Assembly (NCBI GenBank): GCA_902579215.1
Contig: CACHGH010000011.1
Span: 1-36,603, forward strand
Length of the DNA: 36,603 nt
Direction: 5' to 3'
DNA from: an uncultured Pelagibacteraceae bacterium
GTDB lineage: Bacteria; Pseudomonadota; Alphaproteobacteria; Pelagibacterales; Pelagibacteraceae
Shown: positions 15,623 through 23,774 of the stretch, in pieces
Layout of the letters: the number at the start of each line of letters is the position of its first letter
Position numbering within the stretch: the stretch's first letter is position 1
The notes under the pieces: generated by a model
What the model saw: only the letters and a program-made list of their open reading frames with translations
What the model was told of the DNA's origin: nothing
Database searches by the model: none
Position numbers and translations under genes: made by a program

Positions 15623-16198
15623 TTATATGAATAGTTTTAAATCAGTATAGATCAATTCAATTGCTACTGCTAGTATTGCAAATAACCCAATCCAACCTAT
15701 CCAAGTATATTTTTTAATCCACCCAGATATTAAGGTTGCAGCTGTTGCCATCAAAGCTATAGATAAAACTAGACCAAAAACAAGAAGTCCGTAATGATCC
15801 TTTGCAGCGCCCGCAACTCCCAATACGTTATCAAGACTCATTGTAAAATCTGCAATTAAAACTGTCCATATCGCTTTCCAAAAACTAGAATTATCTACTT
15901 TTATTTTTTCATTATCTGTTGAAGATTTTTTAATTACATCAGTATAAAGTTTATAGCAGATATATAACAGTGCTAGACCACCAATTAATCTTAATCCTGT
16001 TATTTGTAGCAAATAAGCAGTAAGGAGAGTTAATATAATTCTTAAAATTACAGCTGCACCAATTCCCCAGAAAATAATTTTTTTTCTTTGATCTGGTGGG
16101 AATTGTGAAGCAACCATTCCAATTATAATTGCATTATCGCCAGCTAAGACTAGATCAATAAACACAATTTGAGAAAAAATAATTATTTGTTCGTTCAT
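15623..16198 (-). CDS. TerC family integral membrane protein
   Basis: A 191-residue inner-membrane protein with about six to seven helices. The two Asp-containing membrane motifs of the TerC/YjbE group are present: DLVLAGDNAIIIG (about 15-27) and DFTMSLDNVLGVAG (about 116-129). Family members are linked to tellurite resistance and, better supported, to manganese or other metal export and metallation of exported enzymes. Its ATG overlaps the GMC stop by 4 bases and its stop lies 2 bases before the SDR start, so it is embedded in the operon. A role in supplying metal ions to exported metalloenzymes, such as the M23 peptidase of the same operon, is possible but speculative. Confidence 0.9.
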   Translation of the reverse strand: MNEQIIIFSQIVFIDLVLAGDNAIIIGMVASQFPPDQRKKIIFWGIGAAVILRIILTLLTAYLLQITGLRLIGGLALLYICYKLYTDVIKKSSTDNEKIKVDNSSFWKAIWTVLIADFTMSLDNVLGVAGAAKDHYGLLVFGLVLSIALMATAATLISGWIKKYTWIGWIGLFAILAVAIELIYTDLKLFI

Positions 16199-17799
16199 GA
16201 TTTGCTATCCTCTATTATCATGTCAGCTGCTTTTTCGGCAATCATAATAGTTGGTGCATTAGTATTTCCTGATGTTATGTGAGGCATAACTGATGCATCT
16301 ACTATTCTTAAATTAGATAAACCATGTGCGATAAGTCTATCACTTACAACTGCCTTTTCATCTTTACCCATTCTGCAAGTGCTAACGGGATGAAATATAG
16401 TATTAGCAAACTTACCAGCCTCTGTAGCAAGTGTTTCATTATCAGTAATATTAATACCAGGTCTTAATTCTTCAGGCTCATATTCTTTATAAGCTTTTGA
16501 ATTCATTACTATCTTACGGACAATTTTTAAAGATTTTCCTGCTATCTCTCTATCCTCTTGTGTTGATAAATAATTCATTTTTATTTTTGGTGACACCCTC
16601 GTATCAGGGGACTTTAGTTCAATAGAACCTCTACTTGTTGGCCTTACATTAGTTATAGTTGGAGTAAATGCTGGAAATTTATGAAGTGAAGCTTTTCCTA
16701 ATACATCTGTACTTGCCGGGGATATATGAAACTGTAAATTAGGAGTTTCTAGATGAGGGTCACTTTTTATAAAACCACAAGCATAACTTGCCCCAACTGT
16801 TAAAGGTCCTTTTCTAAAAAATAAGAATTTTAATCCAGTTAATATTTTTTTTGGAATACTATAATAAATATCATTTAATGTTTCTAAATTTTTTATTTTA
16901 TAAACGGGTCTTAACATTAAATGGTCAGTAAGATTTGCACCAACTTCAGAATGATCTTTAATTACTTTAATATTATTATTTTTTAAAAGTTTGCCAGGAC
17001 CAATACCAGAGGCTTGCAAAATATGTGGCGATCCTATTGTTCCAGCGCTTAAAATTATTTCTTTATTAGCTTTGACAGAAAATAATTCATTATTAATCCA
17101 ATAGTTAACATTTGTTGCTTTTTTATTTTCAAAACTAATATTTTTTATATGTGCGTTCGTAACAATTTTTAAATTTTTTCTTTTTTTGACAGGATTTAAA
17201 TAACCAACTGCAGTACTACATCTAAAACCATTTTTAACTGTAAAAGGAAAATAACCCATGCCTTCGTTATTTCCGGTATTAAAATCTTCAGTTTTTTTAT
17301 AACCAAATTCTTCTGCGGCCTCTAAAAATAAATCTAATACTTTAAAAGTGGCTCTAATTTTTTCAACTTTTATAGGTCCACCAGAACCATGAAATTCATT
17401 TTCTCCAAATTGAAAGTCTTCAGATTTTTTAAAATAAGGTAATACATCTTCCCATGACCATCCAACATTTCCTAGCTGCCTCCAATAATTGTAGTCGTTA
17501 GATTGTCCTCTTATATAAAGCATTCCATTTATTGAAGAACTTCCTCCTAAAGTTTTTCCTCTTGGATAAACCATTTCTCTATTGTTACAATTTGGTTCTT
17601 TTTCAGTATTAAAACACCAATCAGTTTTAGGATTGTGCATTGTTTTAAAATAACCACCGGGAATATGTATCCAAGGATTGGTATCTTTTCCTCCAGCTTC
17701 AAGAAGCAAAATTTTATTTTTTGGATTAGAAGACAATCTGTTGGCTAATACACAGCCTGCAGATCCAGCTCCAATAATAATAAAATCAAAATTTTCCAT
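16195..17799 (-). CDS. GMC family FAD-dependent alcohol dehydrogenase (choline-dehydrogenase-like)
   Basis: A 534-residue flavoprotein. The N-terminal FAD motif is FIIIGAGSAGCVLANRL (6-22); GMC signature 1 is PRGKTLGGSSSINGMLYIRG, signature 2 is around GTIGSPHILQASGIGPG, and the catalytic base is His470 in FHPVSTCRMG with the Asn in SGNTNAP (512-514). It oxidises a primary alcohol to an aldehyde, passing electrons to the membrane or a cytochrome. Choline dehydrogenase is one option, but isethionate dehydrogenase (IseJ) is also a GMC enzyme, and with the divergent TRAP transporter and nearby xsc that reading deserves attention. First gene of a leftward five-gene operon. Confidence 0.9.
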   Translation of the reverse strand: MENFDFIIIGAGSAGCVLANRLSSNPKNKILLLEAGGKDTNPWIHIPGGYFKTMHNPKTDWCFNTEKEPNCNNREMVYPRGKTLGGSSSINGMLYIRGQSNDYNYWRQLGNVGWSWEDVLPYFKKSEDFQFGENEFHGSGGPIKVEKIRATFKVLDLFLEAAEEFGYKKTEDFNTGNNEGMGYFPFTVKNGFRCSTAVGYLNPVKKRKNLKIVTNAHIKNISFENKKATNVNYWINNELFSVKANKEIILSAGTIGSPHILQASGIGPGKLLKNNNIKVIKDHSEVGANLTDHLMLRPVYKIKNLETLNDIYYSIPKKILTGLKFLFFRKGPLTVGASYACGFIKSDPHLETPNLQFHISPASTDVLGKASLHKFPAFTPTITNVRPTSRGSIELKSPDTRVSPKIKMNYLSTQEDREIAGKSLKIVRKIVMNSKAYKEYEPEELRPGINITDNETLATEAGKFANTIFHPVSTCRMGKDEKAVVSDRLIAHGLSNLRIVDASVMPHITSGNTNAPTIMIAEKAADMIIEDSKS

Positions 17800-17854
17800 T
17801 TATAGTTGAATAGCTTTTTAATATTCGTTGTTTAATGTTTTTTTACACTCATAT

Positions 17855-17883
17855 TTGACGATTGTCACTTGTATCAAGTTAAT
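17855..17883 (+). promoter_or_regulatory. Candidate promoter of the dctPQM operon
   Basis: TTGACG (17855-17860) and GTTAAT (17878-17883) are separated by 17 bases, a sigma-70-like layout with a weak -10. A small inverted repeat, TGAC-GATT-GTCA (17856-17867), covers the -35 region and may bind a regulator. A clear AAGGA ribosome site (17923-17927) precedes the dctP ATG. The GMC operon starts on the other strand at 17799, so this 133-base gap is a divergent control region. Confidence 0.42.
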
Positions 17884-17932
17884 TTTTCTGCTTTGATGCC
17901 CACGTTAAATTTAACTAACAAAAAGGAATACA

Positions 17933-19027
17933 ATGAAAAAAATCATTTCAATGATATTTGCTGTTATTTTAGTTTCTGGTTTTGCGACTAGTGCTAATGC
18001 AGCAAAAACATTAAAGTGTCAAACTGTAATCAGTGCTAAAGCTGATGAAGTTGTAATGTTAAAAGACTTCACAGACACGGTAACTGCTTTAACAGGTGGA
18101 TCTTTAAAATTTGAAATCATGCCTGCTGGAACAGTAGTTGGAGTTAAAGAAACTTTAGATGCTGTAGACAAAGGTTTGATTGATTGCGGTTTCGCTTGGA
18201 CACACTATTGGTCTGGTGATCACCCAGCAGCAATGTTATTTGGTTCACCAGTAGCAGGAGCAGGAGTAGGAATTGACAATATAGCATTCTTATCTTGGTT
18301 CCAATACGGTGGTGGAAAAGAACTTTACGATCAATTATGGAAAGAAATGGGAAGAGATATAAAAGGATTTATGCTTCAACCTGTTGGTCCAGAAGCGTTG
18401 GGTTGGTTTCCAAAACCAATTAAGGACATGAATGATTTTAGAACTTATAAATTCAGAACTCCTCCGGGAATTCCAGGACAAACTTATAAAGACATCGGTA
18501 TCGCATCAGTAGCTATGGGGGGTGGAGATATTCTTCCAGCTCTTCAAGCAGGAACAATTGATGCAGCAGAATGGTGTTGTCCAAAACCTGATTTAGTATT
18601 TGGTTTCTACAAAGTTCTAAAACATTATTACTTACAAGGTTTACACCAAGTAGTGGTTAATGCTGATTTTTATATGACAGGAAAAACTTACAATAGTTTA
18701 ACTGATCATGAAAAAAAATCGCTAGAAGTTGCAGCAAATGCATCTTTAGCAAAATCATTAAGCTACAGAATATATGAAAATGGTAAAGCGCTTGCTGAGT
18801 TAACAACTAAGCACGGAGTTATATTAGAGGACACTCCTACAGATTATTTTAAGGAGTATATGGCAGCAGCTAAAGCTACTTTAAATAAAAATGCAGCTAA
18901 GAATGCATTTTTCAAAAAAGTTTGGGACTCACAAAAAGAGTTTGCTGATATAGCTGTACCATTCTGGAGTGGAGCTCAAATGTCTAATGCTAAGCTAGGA
19001 ATGGCTCACGCAGCAACATTGAAGTAA
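17933..19027 (+). CDS. dctP: TRAP transporter substrate-binding protein (TakP-like DctP)
   Basis: Periplasmic solute-binding protein of 364 residues with a signal peptide (about 1-23, ending SANA). The body follows the TakP pattern of the DctP family: FEIMPAGTVVGVKETLDAVDKG, WTHYWSGDHPA, GGWF-like LGWFPKPI, the Arg-containing RTPPGIPG that grips the ligand carboxylate (or sulfonate), and DILPALQAGTIDAAEW. It captures an organic anion and delivers it to DctQM. The ligand is unknown: 2-oxo acids are typical of TakP, and a sulfonate such as isethionate is suggested only by neighbours. The start has a good AAGGA ribosome site. A strong hairpin follows the gene. Confidence 0.93.
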   Translation: MKKIISMIFAVILVSGFATSANAAKTLKCQTVISAKADEVVMLKDFTDTVTALTGGSLKFEIMPAGTVVGVKETLDAVDKGLIDCGFAWTHYWSGDHPAAMLFGSPVAGAGVGIDNIAFLSWFQYGGGKELYDQLWKEMGRDIKGFMLQPVGPEALGWFPKPIKDMNDFRTYKFRTPPGIPGQTYKDIGIASVAMGGGDILPALQAGTIDAAEWCCPKPDLVFGFYKVLKHYYLQGLHQVVVNADFYMTGKTYNSLTDHEKKSLEVAANASLAKSLSYRIYENGKALAELTTKHGVILEDTPTDYFKEYMAAAKATLNKNAAKNAFFKKVWDSQKEFADIAVPFWSGAQMSNAKLGMAHAATLK

Positions 19028-19029
19028 AA

Positions 19030-19098
19030 ATAGTTTTTTATAAAACTATAATGTAATTGAAATAAAGCGGACTAATTTTAGTCCGCTTTATTTTTTTT
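19030..19098 (+). terminator. Tandem hairpins with T-run between dctP and dctQ
   Basis: Two perfect stems in a row. The first pairs ATAGTTTT (19030-19037) with AAAACTAT (19042-19049). The second is a 14-base-pair stem, AATAAAGCGGACTA (19061-19074) with TAGTCCGCTTTATT (19079-19092), loop ATTT, and a following run of T to 19098. The second has the form of a strong intrinsic terminator, yet the transporter membrane genes follow in the same direction 10 bases later. It probably acts as partial terminator or mRNA stabiliser that keeps DctP in excess over DctQM. Confidence 0.85.
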
Positions 19099-19107
19099 GG
19101 GAATTTT

Positions 19108-19719
19108 ATGACACAAAAACCAACTAGATTAGATATTTCAGATGAAATGATTGCCGAAAGAAGAGGTGGTACAGGCAAAATGCCTGATGACATGCCTAAA
19201 TGGATGGCAAAATCTATTACTTCAATTGATAAATTTAGCAAGTTAACAGGTAATATAGTCTGTTGGATTTTAATACCATTAATTTTAGCAATGACATACG
19301 AAGTTTTTGCTAGAAAATTATTTTTAGCACCTACAATTTGGGCTTACGATATTAGCAGATTTCTTTATGGCGCTTTATTTATGTTAGGTGCTGGTTATGC
19401 ACTCTCAAAAGGAGTTCATATAAGGGCTGACTTTTTATACAGAAATTTTAAAGTAAAAAATCAAGGCTTAATTGATTTTGTTTTATATATTTTATTTTAT
19501 TTTCCTGGACTAATTGTTTTTTTATATATGACAACTGGATTTCTTCAGGAGTCAATTGTACGAGGCGAAAGAGGCATGGATACTACTTGGATGCCATATA
19601 TGTGGCCCATCAAATCATGCTTGTGGTTTGGTATTGTCTTTTTATTAATACAAGGAGTTTCAGAATTATTTAAAAGTTATTACGCTATGATCAAAGGAAA
19701 GTGGCCAGGTAGTGAATGA
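19108..19719 (+). CDS. dctQ: TRAP transporter small membrane subunit
   Basis: A 203-residue four-helix inner-membrane protein of the DctQ family. A roughly 40-residue hydrophilic N-terminal tail, longer than usual, precedes the first helix (GNIVCWILIPLILAMTYEVFARKLF). FLYGALFMLGAGYALSKGVHIRADFLY is the conserved DctQ core motif. It forms the membrane complex with DctM and is powered by a sodium or proton gradient. GGGAA-like sequence at 19098-19103 serves as ribosome site just after the hairpin. Its stop overlaps the dctM start (ATGA). Confidence 0.93.
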   Translation: MTQKPTRLDISDEMIAERRGGTGKMPDDMPKWMAKSITSIDKFSKLTGNIVCWILIPLILAMTYEVFARKLFLAPTIWAYDISRFLYGALFMLGAGYALSKGVHIRADFLYRNFKVKNQGLIDFVLYILFYFPGLIVFLYMTTGFLQESIVRGERGMDTTWMPYMWPIKSCLWFGIVFLLIQGVSELFKSYYAMIKGKWPGSE

Positions 19720-21050
19720 TTGCTGAATTTATTGATCCCGCCATATTAGGTTTTATCTTAATTGGAGTAATGCTTTTTTCAATATTTATAGGTTTTCCGA
19801 TTTCATTCACTTTAATATTTTTAGGTTTTGTTTTTGGTTATCTAGGTTTTGGAAAACTTGTATTTTATTTAATGACCTTACAATTTTCTATGGTCATGAC
19901 AGAACAAACCTTAGCCGCCGTCCCACTCTTTGTATTCATGGGTATAATGATGGAACAAGCTGGATTAATGGAAAGATTATTTTCAGCATTCCAGCTAATG
20001 TTAGCGAAAGTTAGGGGTTCACTTTATTATGCTGTTTTGTTTGTTTCTGTAATATTTGCAGCCGCAACAGGAATTGTTGGTGCTTCAGTTACAATTTTAG
20101 GAATTATGGCTGCAAAATCAATGAATAGATCTGGATACAATGTGAGATTAGCAGCTGGAACAATTACTGCAGGAGGTACATTAGGAATCTTGATTCCCCC
20201 AAGTATTATGCTTGTTGTTATGGGACCAATAATGGAGATACCTGTAATAGACTTGTTTGCAGCAGCAATAATCCCAGGAATTTTACTTGCCAGTTTGTAC
20301 GCAGCATACACAACAATTAGATGCATGATGGATCCAAAACTAGGACCACCTTTACCAGAGGATATGAGAGCAACAAGCATGAAAGATGTTTGGGTTGAAT
20401 TTTTTCTTGGCTTAGTTCCACCTGCTGCATTAGTTTTTTCAGCGCTTGGCAGTATCCTTTTAGGTTTTGCGACTCCAACAGAAGCCGCAGGATGTGGAGC
20501 TATGGGAGCGTTATTGTTATCTCTAGCTTATAAAAAATTAACTTTATCAAAATTACAAGAAGCACTTGTTAAAACATTAGAGATTTCTGCGTTAATAATG
20601 GTTTTGGTAGCAGCATCAAACTTTTTCGGAGCAGTTTTTGCTAGGCTTGGCACACCAATGCTTCTTACAGAGTTTTTATTGTCTTTAGAAATGAACAAAT
20701 ATTTAATTTTAGCTATAGTTATGGCTGTAATTTTTTTATTGGGTTGGCCTTTAGAATGGGTTCCAATAGTAATGATCATTGTTCCTATAATTTTACCTCT
20801 TATTGAGGCATTAGGTTTTAATCTAACTTGGTTCGCAATTCTTGTAGCTGTAAATCTCCAAACCGCCTGGCTATCTCCACCTGTAGCTTTATCAGCCTAT
20901 TTCTTAAAAGGAGTAGTTCCCGAGTGGGACTTGAAGGATATTTATTTAGGAATGATGCAGTTTATGGTGCTTCAAATAATAGGTTTAATAATAATTATTA
21001 TATTTCCTAAGATTGTTTTGTGGTTACCAACTCTACTATATGGACAGTAA
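19716..21050 (+). CDS. dctM: TRAP transporter large membrane subunit
   Basis: A 444-residue inner-membrane protein with about twelve helices in the DctM (ion transporter superfamily) fold, the part that moves the solute. PLFVFMGIMMEQAGL, AATGIVGASVTILGIMA, AGTITAGGTLGILIPPSIMLV and the C-terminal LQTAWLSPPVALSAYFLKGV are the standard DctM signatures. It overlaps dctQ by 4 bases and is likely co-translated. No truncation is visible. The NCS1 permease gene follows after 25 bases and may be in the same transcript. Confidence 0.95.
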   Translation: MIAEFIDPAILGFILIGVMLFSIFIGFPISFTLIFLGFVFGYLGFGKLVFYLMTLQFSMVMTEQTLAAVPLFVFMGIMMEQAGLMERLFSAFQLMLAKVRGSLYYAVLFVSVIFAAATGIVGASVTILGIMAAKSMNRSGYNVRLAAGTITAGGTLGILIPPSIMLVVMGPIMEIPVIDLFAAAIIPGILLASLYAAYTTIRCMMDPKLGPPLPEDMRATSMKDVWVEFFLGLVPPAALVFSALGSILLGFATPTEAAGCGAMGALLLSLAYKKLTLSKLQEALVKTLEISALIMVLVAASNFFGAVFARLGTPMLLTEFLLSLEMNKYLILAIVMAVIFLLGWPLEWVPIVMIIVPIILPLIEALGFNLTWFAILVAVNLQTAWLSPPVALSAYFLKGVVPEWDLKDIYLGMMQFMVLQIIGLIIIIIFPKIVLWLPTLLYGQ

Positions 21051-21075
21051 TTTTTTATTTAGTTAGTATAATATA

Positions 21076-22533
21076 GTGATTCAAAATAAAAGTAATATTG
21101 AGTTATCAAACTGGGAATTAGTTTCCGTAAATCCAAACAAAAAGGATTGGAATTGGAAAGATTTATTTTGTTTTTGGGCGAACAATATACAAACAATTAT
21201 AGGTTTTTCTTTAATAGCTTCTTTTTATTTACTTTACGATCTTAATATAATTATTGTTTTTTTTGGGAGTTTAGCAGCGGTAATATTAGTTATTTTTTTT
21301 TCAAATCTAATTGGAAAACCCTCACAAAAACATGGAATACCATTCCCCGTATTTTTAAGAATATCCATGGGTATTAATGGTGCAAGATATATAGGAATTC
21401 TTAGAGGTATTGTTGCAACGTTTATGTTTGGTGTTCAAACATTTTTTTTATCTAAGTCCTTTGGATATTTAATTAGAATTTCTTTATTCAAATATGATAA
21501 TAATTTCCAAGAACAAGAAATATTTAGCTACTTTTATTTTGGTCTTGATATAATTGATTGGACATCCTTAATTTTAACAATTTTTTTACAGGTTTATCTA
21601 TTTAAAAAAGGACAAGATTTCATAAAAGGTTTTATAAATTTTTCAGCAATATTTGTTTATATTGGTTTAATAATTTTTTGTTCAATTATTGCATCTAATA
21701 ATTTTACAGAAGTTATAAATTTAATAGAAAATATATTCGTTCTAGAAAATATATTTCAAAAATCTAACGTAGGTCCATTACTTTCTGTTTGCGGAACTAT
21801 GTTTGCTTATTTTTCTATAGTGATAGTAAATTTTGGAGACTTTTCAAGATTTGTAAAAAATAAAACTGAATTAAAAAAGGGAAACGCTACATTAATTTTT
21901 AATTTAATATTTTTTTCAATTTTTTCAATTTTTATAGTTTTAGGAGCGGATATTATTTTAAATAAAAGTTTTACAGATTTAGACAAAATACTTACAAACC
22001 CAACTGATATAATAGGAAAATTCGATAATACTTTTTTAACAGCTATAGTTCTATGTTTTATAGTTTTTGCCACAGCTTCAACAAATTTAATTGCAAATTT
22101 TATACCATCAAAATATTCTTTAATTAATTTTGCACCTAAAAAACTTAATTCAAATTCTTCAGGCATATTAATCGGTCTAATTGCCTTACTTGTAGGTGGT
22201 TTTTGGCTTTCAATATTGAGTCAAGTTGGCGTGTTATCAATAATAGATACAATAGCAACTTTTTTTGGTCCAATTTTTGGAATTGTTATAGCTGATTATT
22301 ATTTAATTAAAAAAAAAGAATTAGTTAATAAAGATATTTTTTCATCAAACAAAGATAGCTCTTATTATTTTTCTGGTGGTTGGCACATACGAGCAATATT
22401 TTCTTTGATTATTGCATTTATTTTTTCTGCAGCGACTATATGGAATGCTGAATTGAGATATTTACAATCTTTTTCATGGTTAATAGGTGCAACAGTAGGA
22501 TTTATTATGTACTATTTAGTATCAAAAAAATAA
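21076..22533 (+). CDS. NCS1 family permease (cytosine/allantoin/hydantoin type)
   Basis: A 485-residue membrane protein with about twelve helices. The hydrophilic start ELSNWELVSVNPNKKDWNW and then KHGIPFPVFLRISMGINGARYIGILRGIVATFMFGVQTF are hallmarks of the nucleobase-cation symporter-1 family; VIVNFGDFSRFVKNK and DYYLIKKKELV are further family segments. It should import a nitrogen-containing ring compound or similar small solute; which one cannot be said. GTG is the start codon (21076), the only reasonable one before the conserved N-terminus. It is followed with a 1-base gap by the zinc alcohol dehydrogenase (TAATATG), which may act on the imported compound or its product. Confidence 0.87.
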   Translation: MIQNKSNIELSNWELVSVNPNKKDWNWKDLFCFWANNIQTIIGFSLIASFYLLYDLNIIIVFFGSLAAVILVIFFSNLIGKPSQKHGIPFPVFLRISMGINGARYIGILRGIVATFMFGVQTFFLSKSFGYLIRISLFKYDNNFQEQEIFSYFYFGLDIIDWTSLILTIFLQVYLFKKGQDFIKGFINFSAIFVYIGLIIFCSIIASNNFTEVINLIENIFVLENIFQKSNVGPLLSVCGTMFAYFSIVIVNFGDFSRFVKNKTELKKGNATLIFNLIFFSIFSIFIVLGADIILNKSFTDLDKILTNPTDIIGKFDNTFLTAIVLCFIVFATASTNLIANFIPSKYSLINFAPKKLNSNSSGILIGLIALLVGGFWLSILSQVGVLSIIDTIATFFGPIFGIVIADYYLIKKKELVNKDIFSSNKDSSYYFSGGWHIRAIFSLIIAFIFSAATIWNAELRYLQSFSWLIGATVGFIMYYLVSKK

Positions 22534-22534
22534 T

Positions 22535-23539
22535 ATGCAAGCTTTAGTTTACACAGATAAAGAAACTTTAGAATATAAAGAATTTAAAGATCCAACTTTG
22601 ACCAAGGGAGAAAGTATAATAAAAGTACATGCGTCAGGAATTTGTGGTTCCGATATGCACGCTTATCATGGAAAAGATGAAAGAAGAATTCCACCTCTAA
22701 TTCTAGGTCATGAAATAAGTGGAACTATTTTTGAAGGAAAAGAAAAAGGTAAAAATGTTGTACTTAATCCTCTTATAACATGTGGCGACTGTGAATATTG
22801 CAATAATGGTAAAGAACATCTTTGTTCTAAAAGAGTTTTACTAGGCATGAATAGACCAATTGAAAGACAAGGAGGGTTTGCAGAATTAGTGATGGTTCCA
22901 GATCAAAATATATATGAACTACCAAATGATCTAAATATGAAGAATGCTGCAATAGCTGAACCCACTGCAGTGTCGTTGCACGCGGTAGAATTAGCTGAAA
23001 AAAATTCTTACAAACCTTTAAAGGATCTAAAAATTTTAGTTATTGGTGGAGGAGCTATAGGGCTATTATGCGCACTTATTTTGGAGAAAGTAAAAAACTG
23101 TAAAAATGTTTATTTATCTGAGCCAAATCAAAAAAGGCTTAAAGTATGTTCAGATAATTTAAATTCAAAATCTGTAAAACCAGACGATAAAGAAATTGAA
23201 GAAAATTCTTTTGATATTATATTTGATACAGTTGGTCTTGAGCTAACAAGGCAAAACGCAATTAAAGTTGCAAAGCCTGGATCATCAATAATACATATAG
23301 GATTAACACAGCCTTCTGGAATTTTTGATTTTAGAAAAGCAACCTTACAAGAAGTCACATTTATTGGCACTTACTGCTATACTAATAAAGATTTTACAAA
23401 TACCCTTGATATTCTTGCAAAAAAGAAAATAGGGGACATGAATTGGATTGAATTTAGAGAGTTAAAAGAAGGAGCAAATGCTTTTAAAGAGATCCACGAT
23501 GGCACATGTGCCGCACCAAAGATTATTTTAATACCTTAA
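22535..23539 (+). CDS. Zinc-dependent medium-chain alcohol dehydrogenase (sorbitol/threonine dehydrogenase-like)
   Basis: A 334-residue MDR enzyme. Catalytic zinc ligands Cys37, His59 and Glu60 (GICGSD, GHE) and Glu142 are present; the structural zinc Cys83, Cys86, Cys89 and Cys97 are complete; the NAD-binding motif is VIGGGAIGLL (169-178). It oxidises a secondary alcohol or polyol, or reduces the matching carbonyl, with NAD(P). Its direct coupling to the NCS1 permease suggests a dedicated substrate, not known. The stop overlaps the stop of a tiny gene on the other strand by two bases. Confidence 0.9.
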   Translation: MQALVYTDKETLEYKEFKDPTLTKGESIIKVHASGICGSDMHAYHGKDERRIPPLILGHEISGTIFEGKEKGKNVVLNPLITCGDCEYCNNGKEHLCSKRVLLGMNRPIERQGGFAELVMVPDQNIYELPNDLNMKNAAIAEPTAVSLHAVELAEKNSYKPLKDLKILVIGGGAIGLLCALILEKVKNCKNVYLSEPNQKRLKVCSDNLNSKSVKPDDKEIEENSFDIIFDTVGLELTRQNAIKVAKPGSSIIHIGLTQPSGIFDFRKATLQEVTFIGTYCYTNKDFTNTLDILAKKKIGDMNWIEFRELKEGANAFKEIHDGTCAAPKIILIP

Positions 23540-23667
23540 AATCTTGGTTTTTTAACAGGTTTAATTAATTTCACTTTGTTTTCTTGATTAATATTTTTTG
23601 CGAGCACAGGGGCAAGGATAATTAATGACCAATAAATTAAAAGTATAAATGTCGAAATGGTTTTCAT
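23536..23667 (-). CDS. Small single-helix membrane or secreted protein, unknown
   Basis: A 43-residue peptide with a Lys-bearing N-terminus, a long hydrophobic helix (ISTFILLIYWSLIILAPVLA) and a short basic, polar tail ending in KKPRF. The shape is that of a small membrane protein or a signal-anchored peptide. I chose the ATG at 23667; in-frame ATGs at 23682 and 23736 are also possible, and no clear ribosome site decides between them. Its stop meets the stop of the alcohol dehydrogenase. It fills an otherwise empty gap of about 235 bases. No family recognised. Confidence 0.5.
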   Translation of the reverse strand: MKTISTFILLIYWSLIILAPVLAKNINQENKVKLIKPVKKPRF

Positions 23668-23774
23668 TAAAAATTTATACATTTTAATGATGAGTTTATA
23701 ATGTTTAAAAAATGTCCAAATCTTGATATGCAACATTCTGTTGAAAATAATTTTTTCTAGGTTATAGGATCATT

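Noticed and set aside
20027-20380. 117-codon minus-strand open frame inside dctM
   Set aside because: Antisense shadow of a conserved membrane gene in low-GC DNA; no ribosome site or recognisable domain.
23128-23370. 80-codon minus-strand frame within the zinc alcohol dehydrogenase gene
   Set aside because: Antisense to the conserved NAD-binding domain with no supporting signal.
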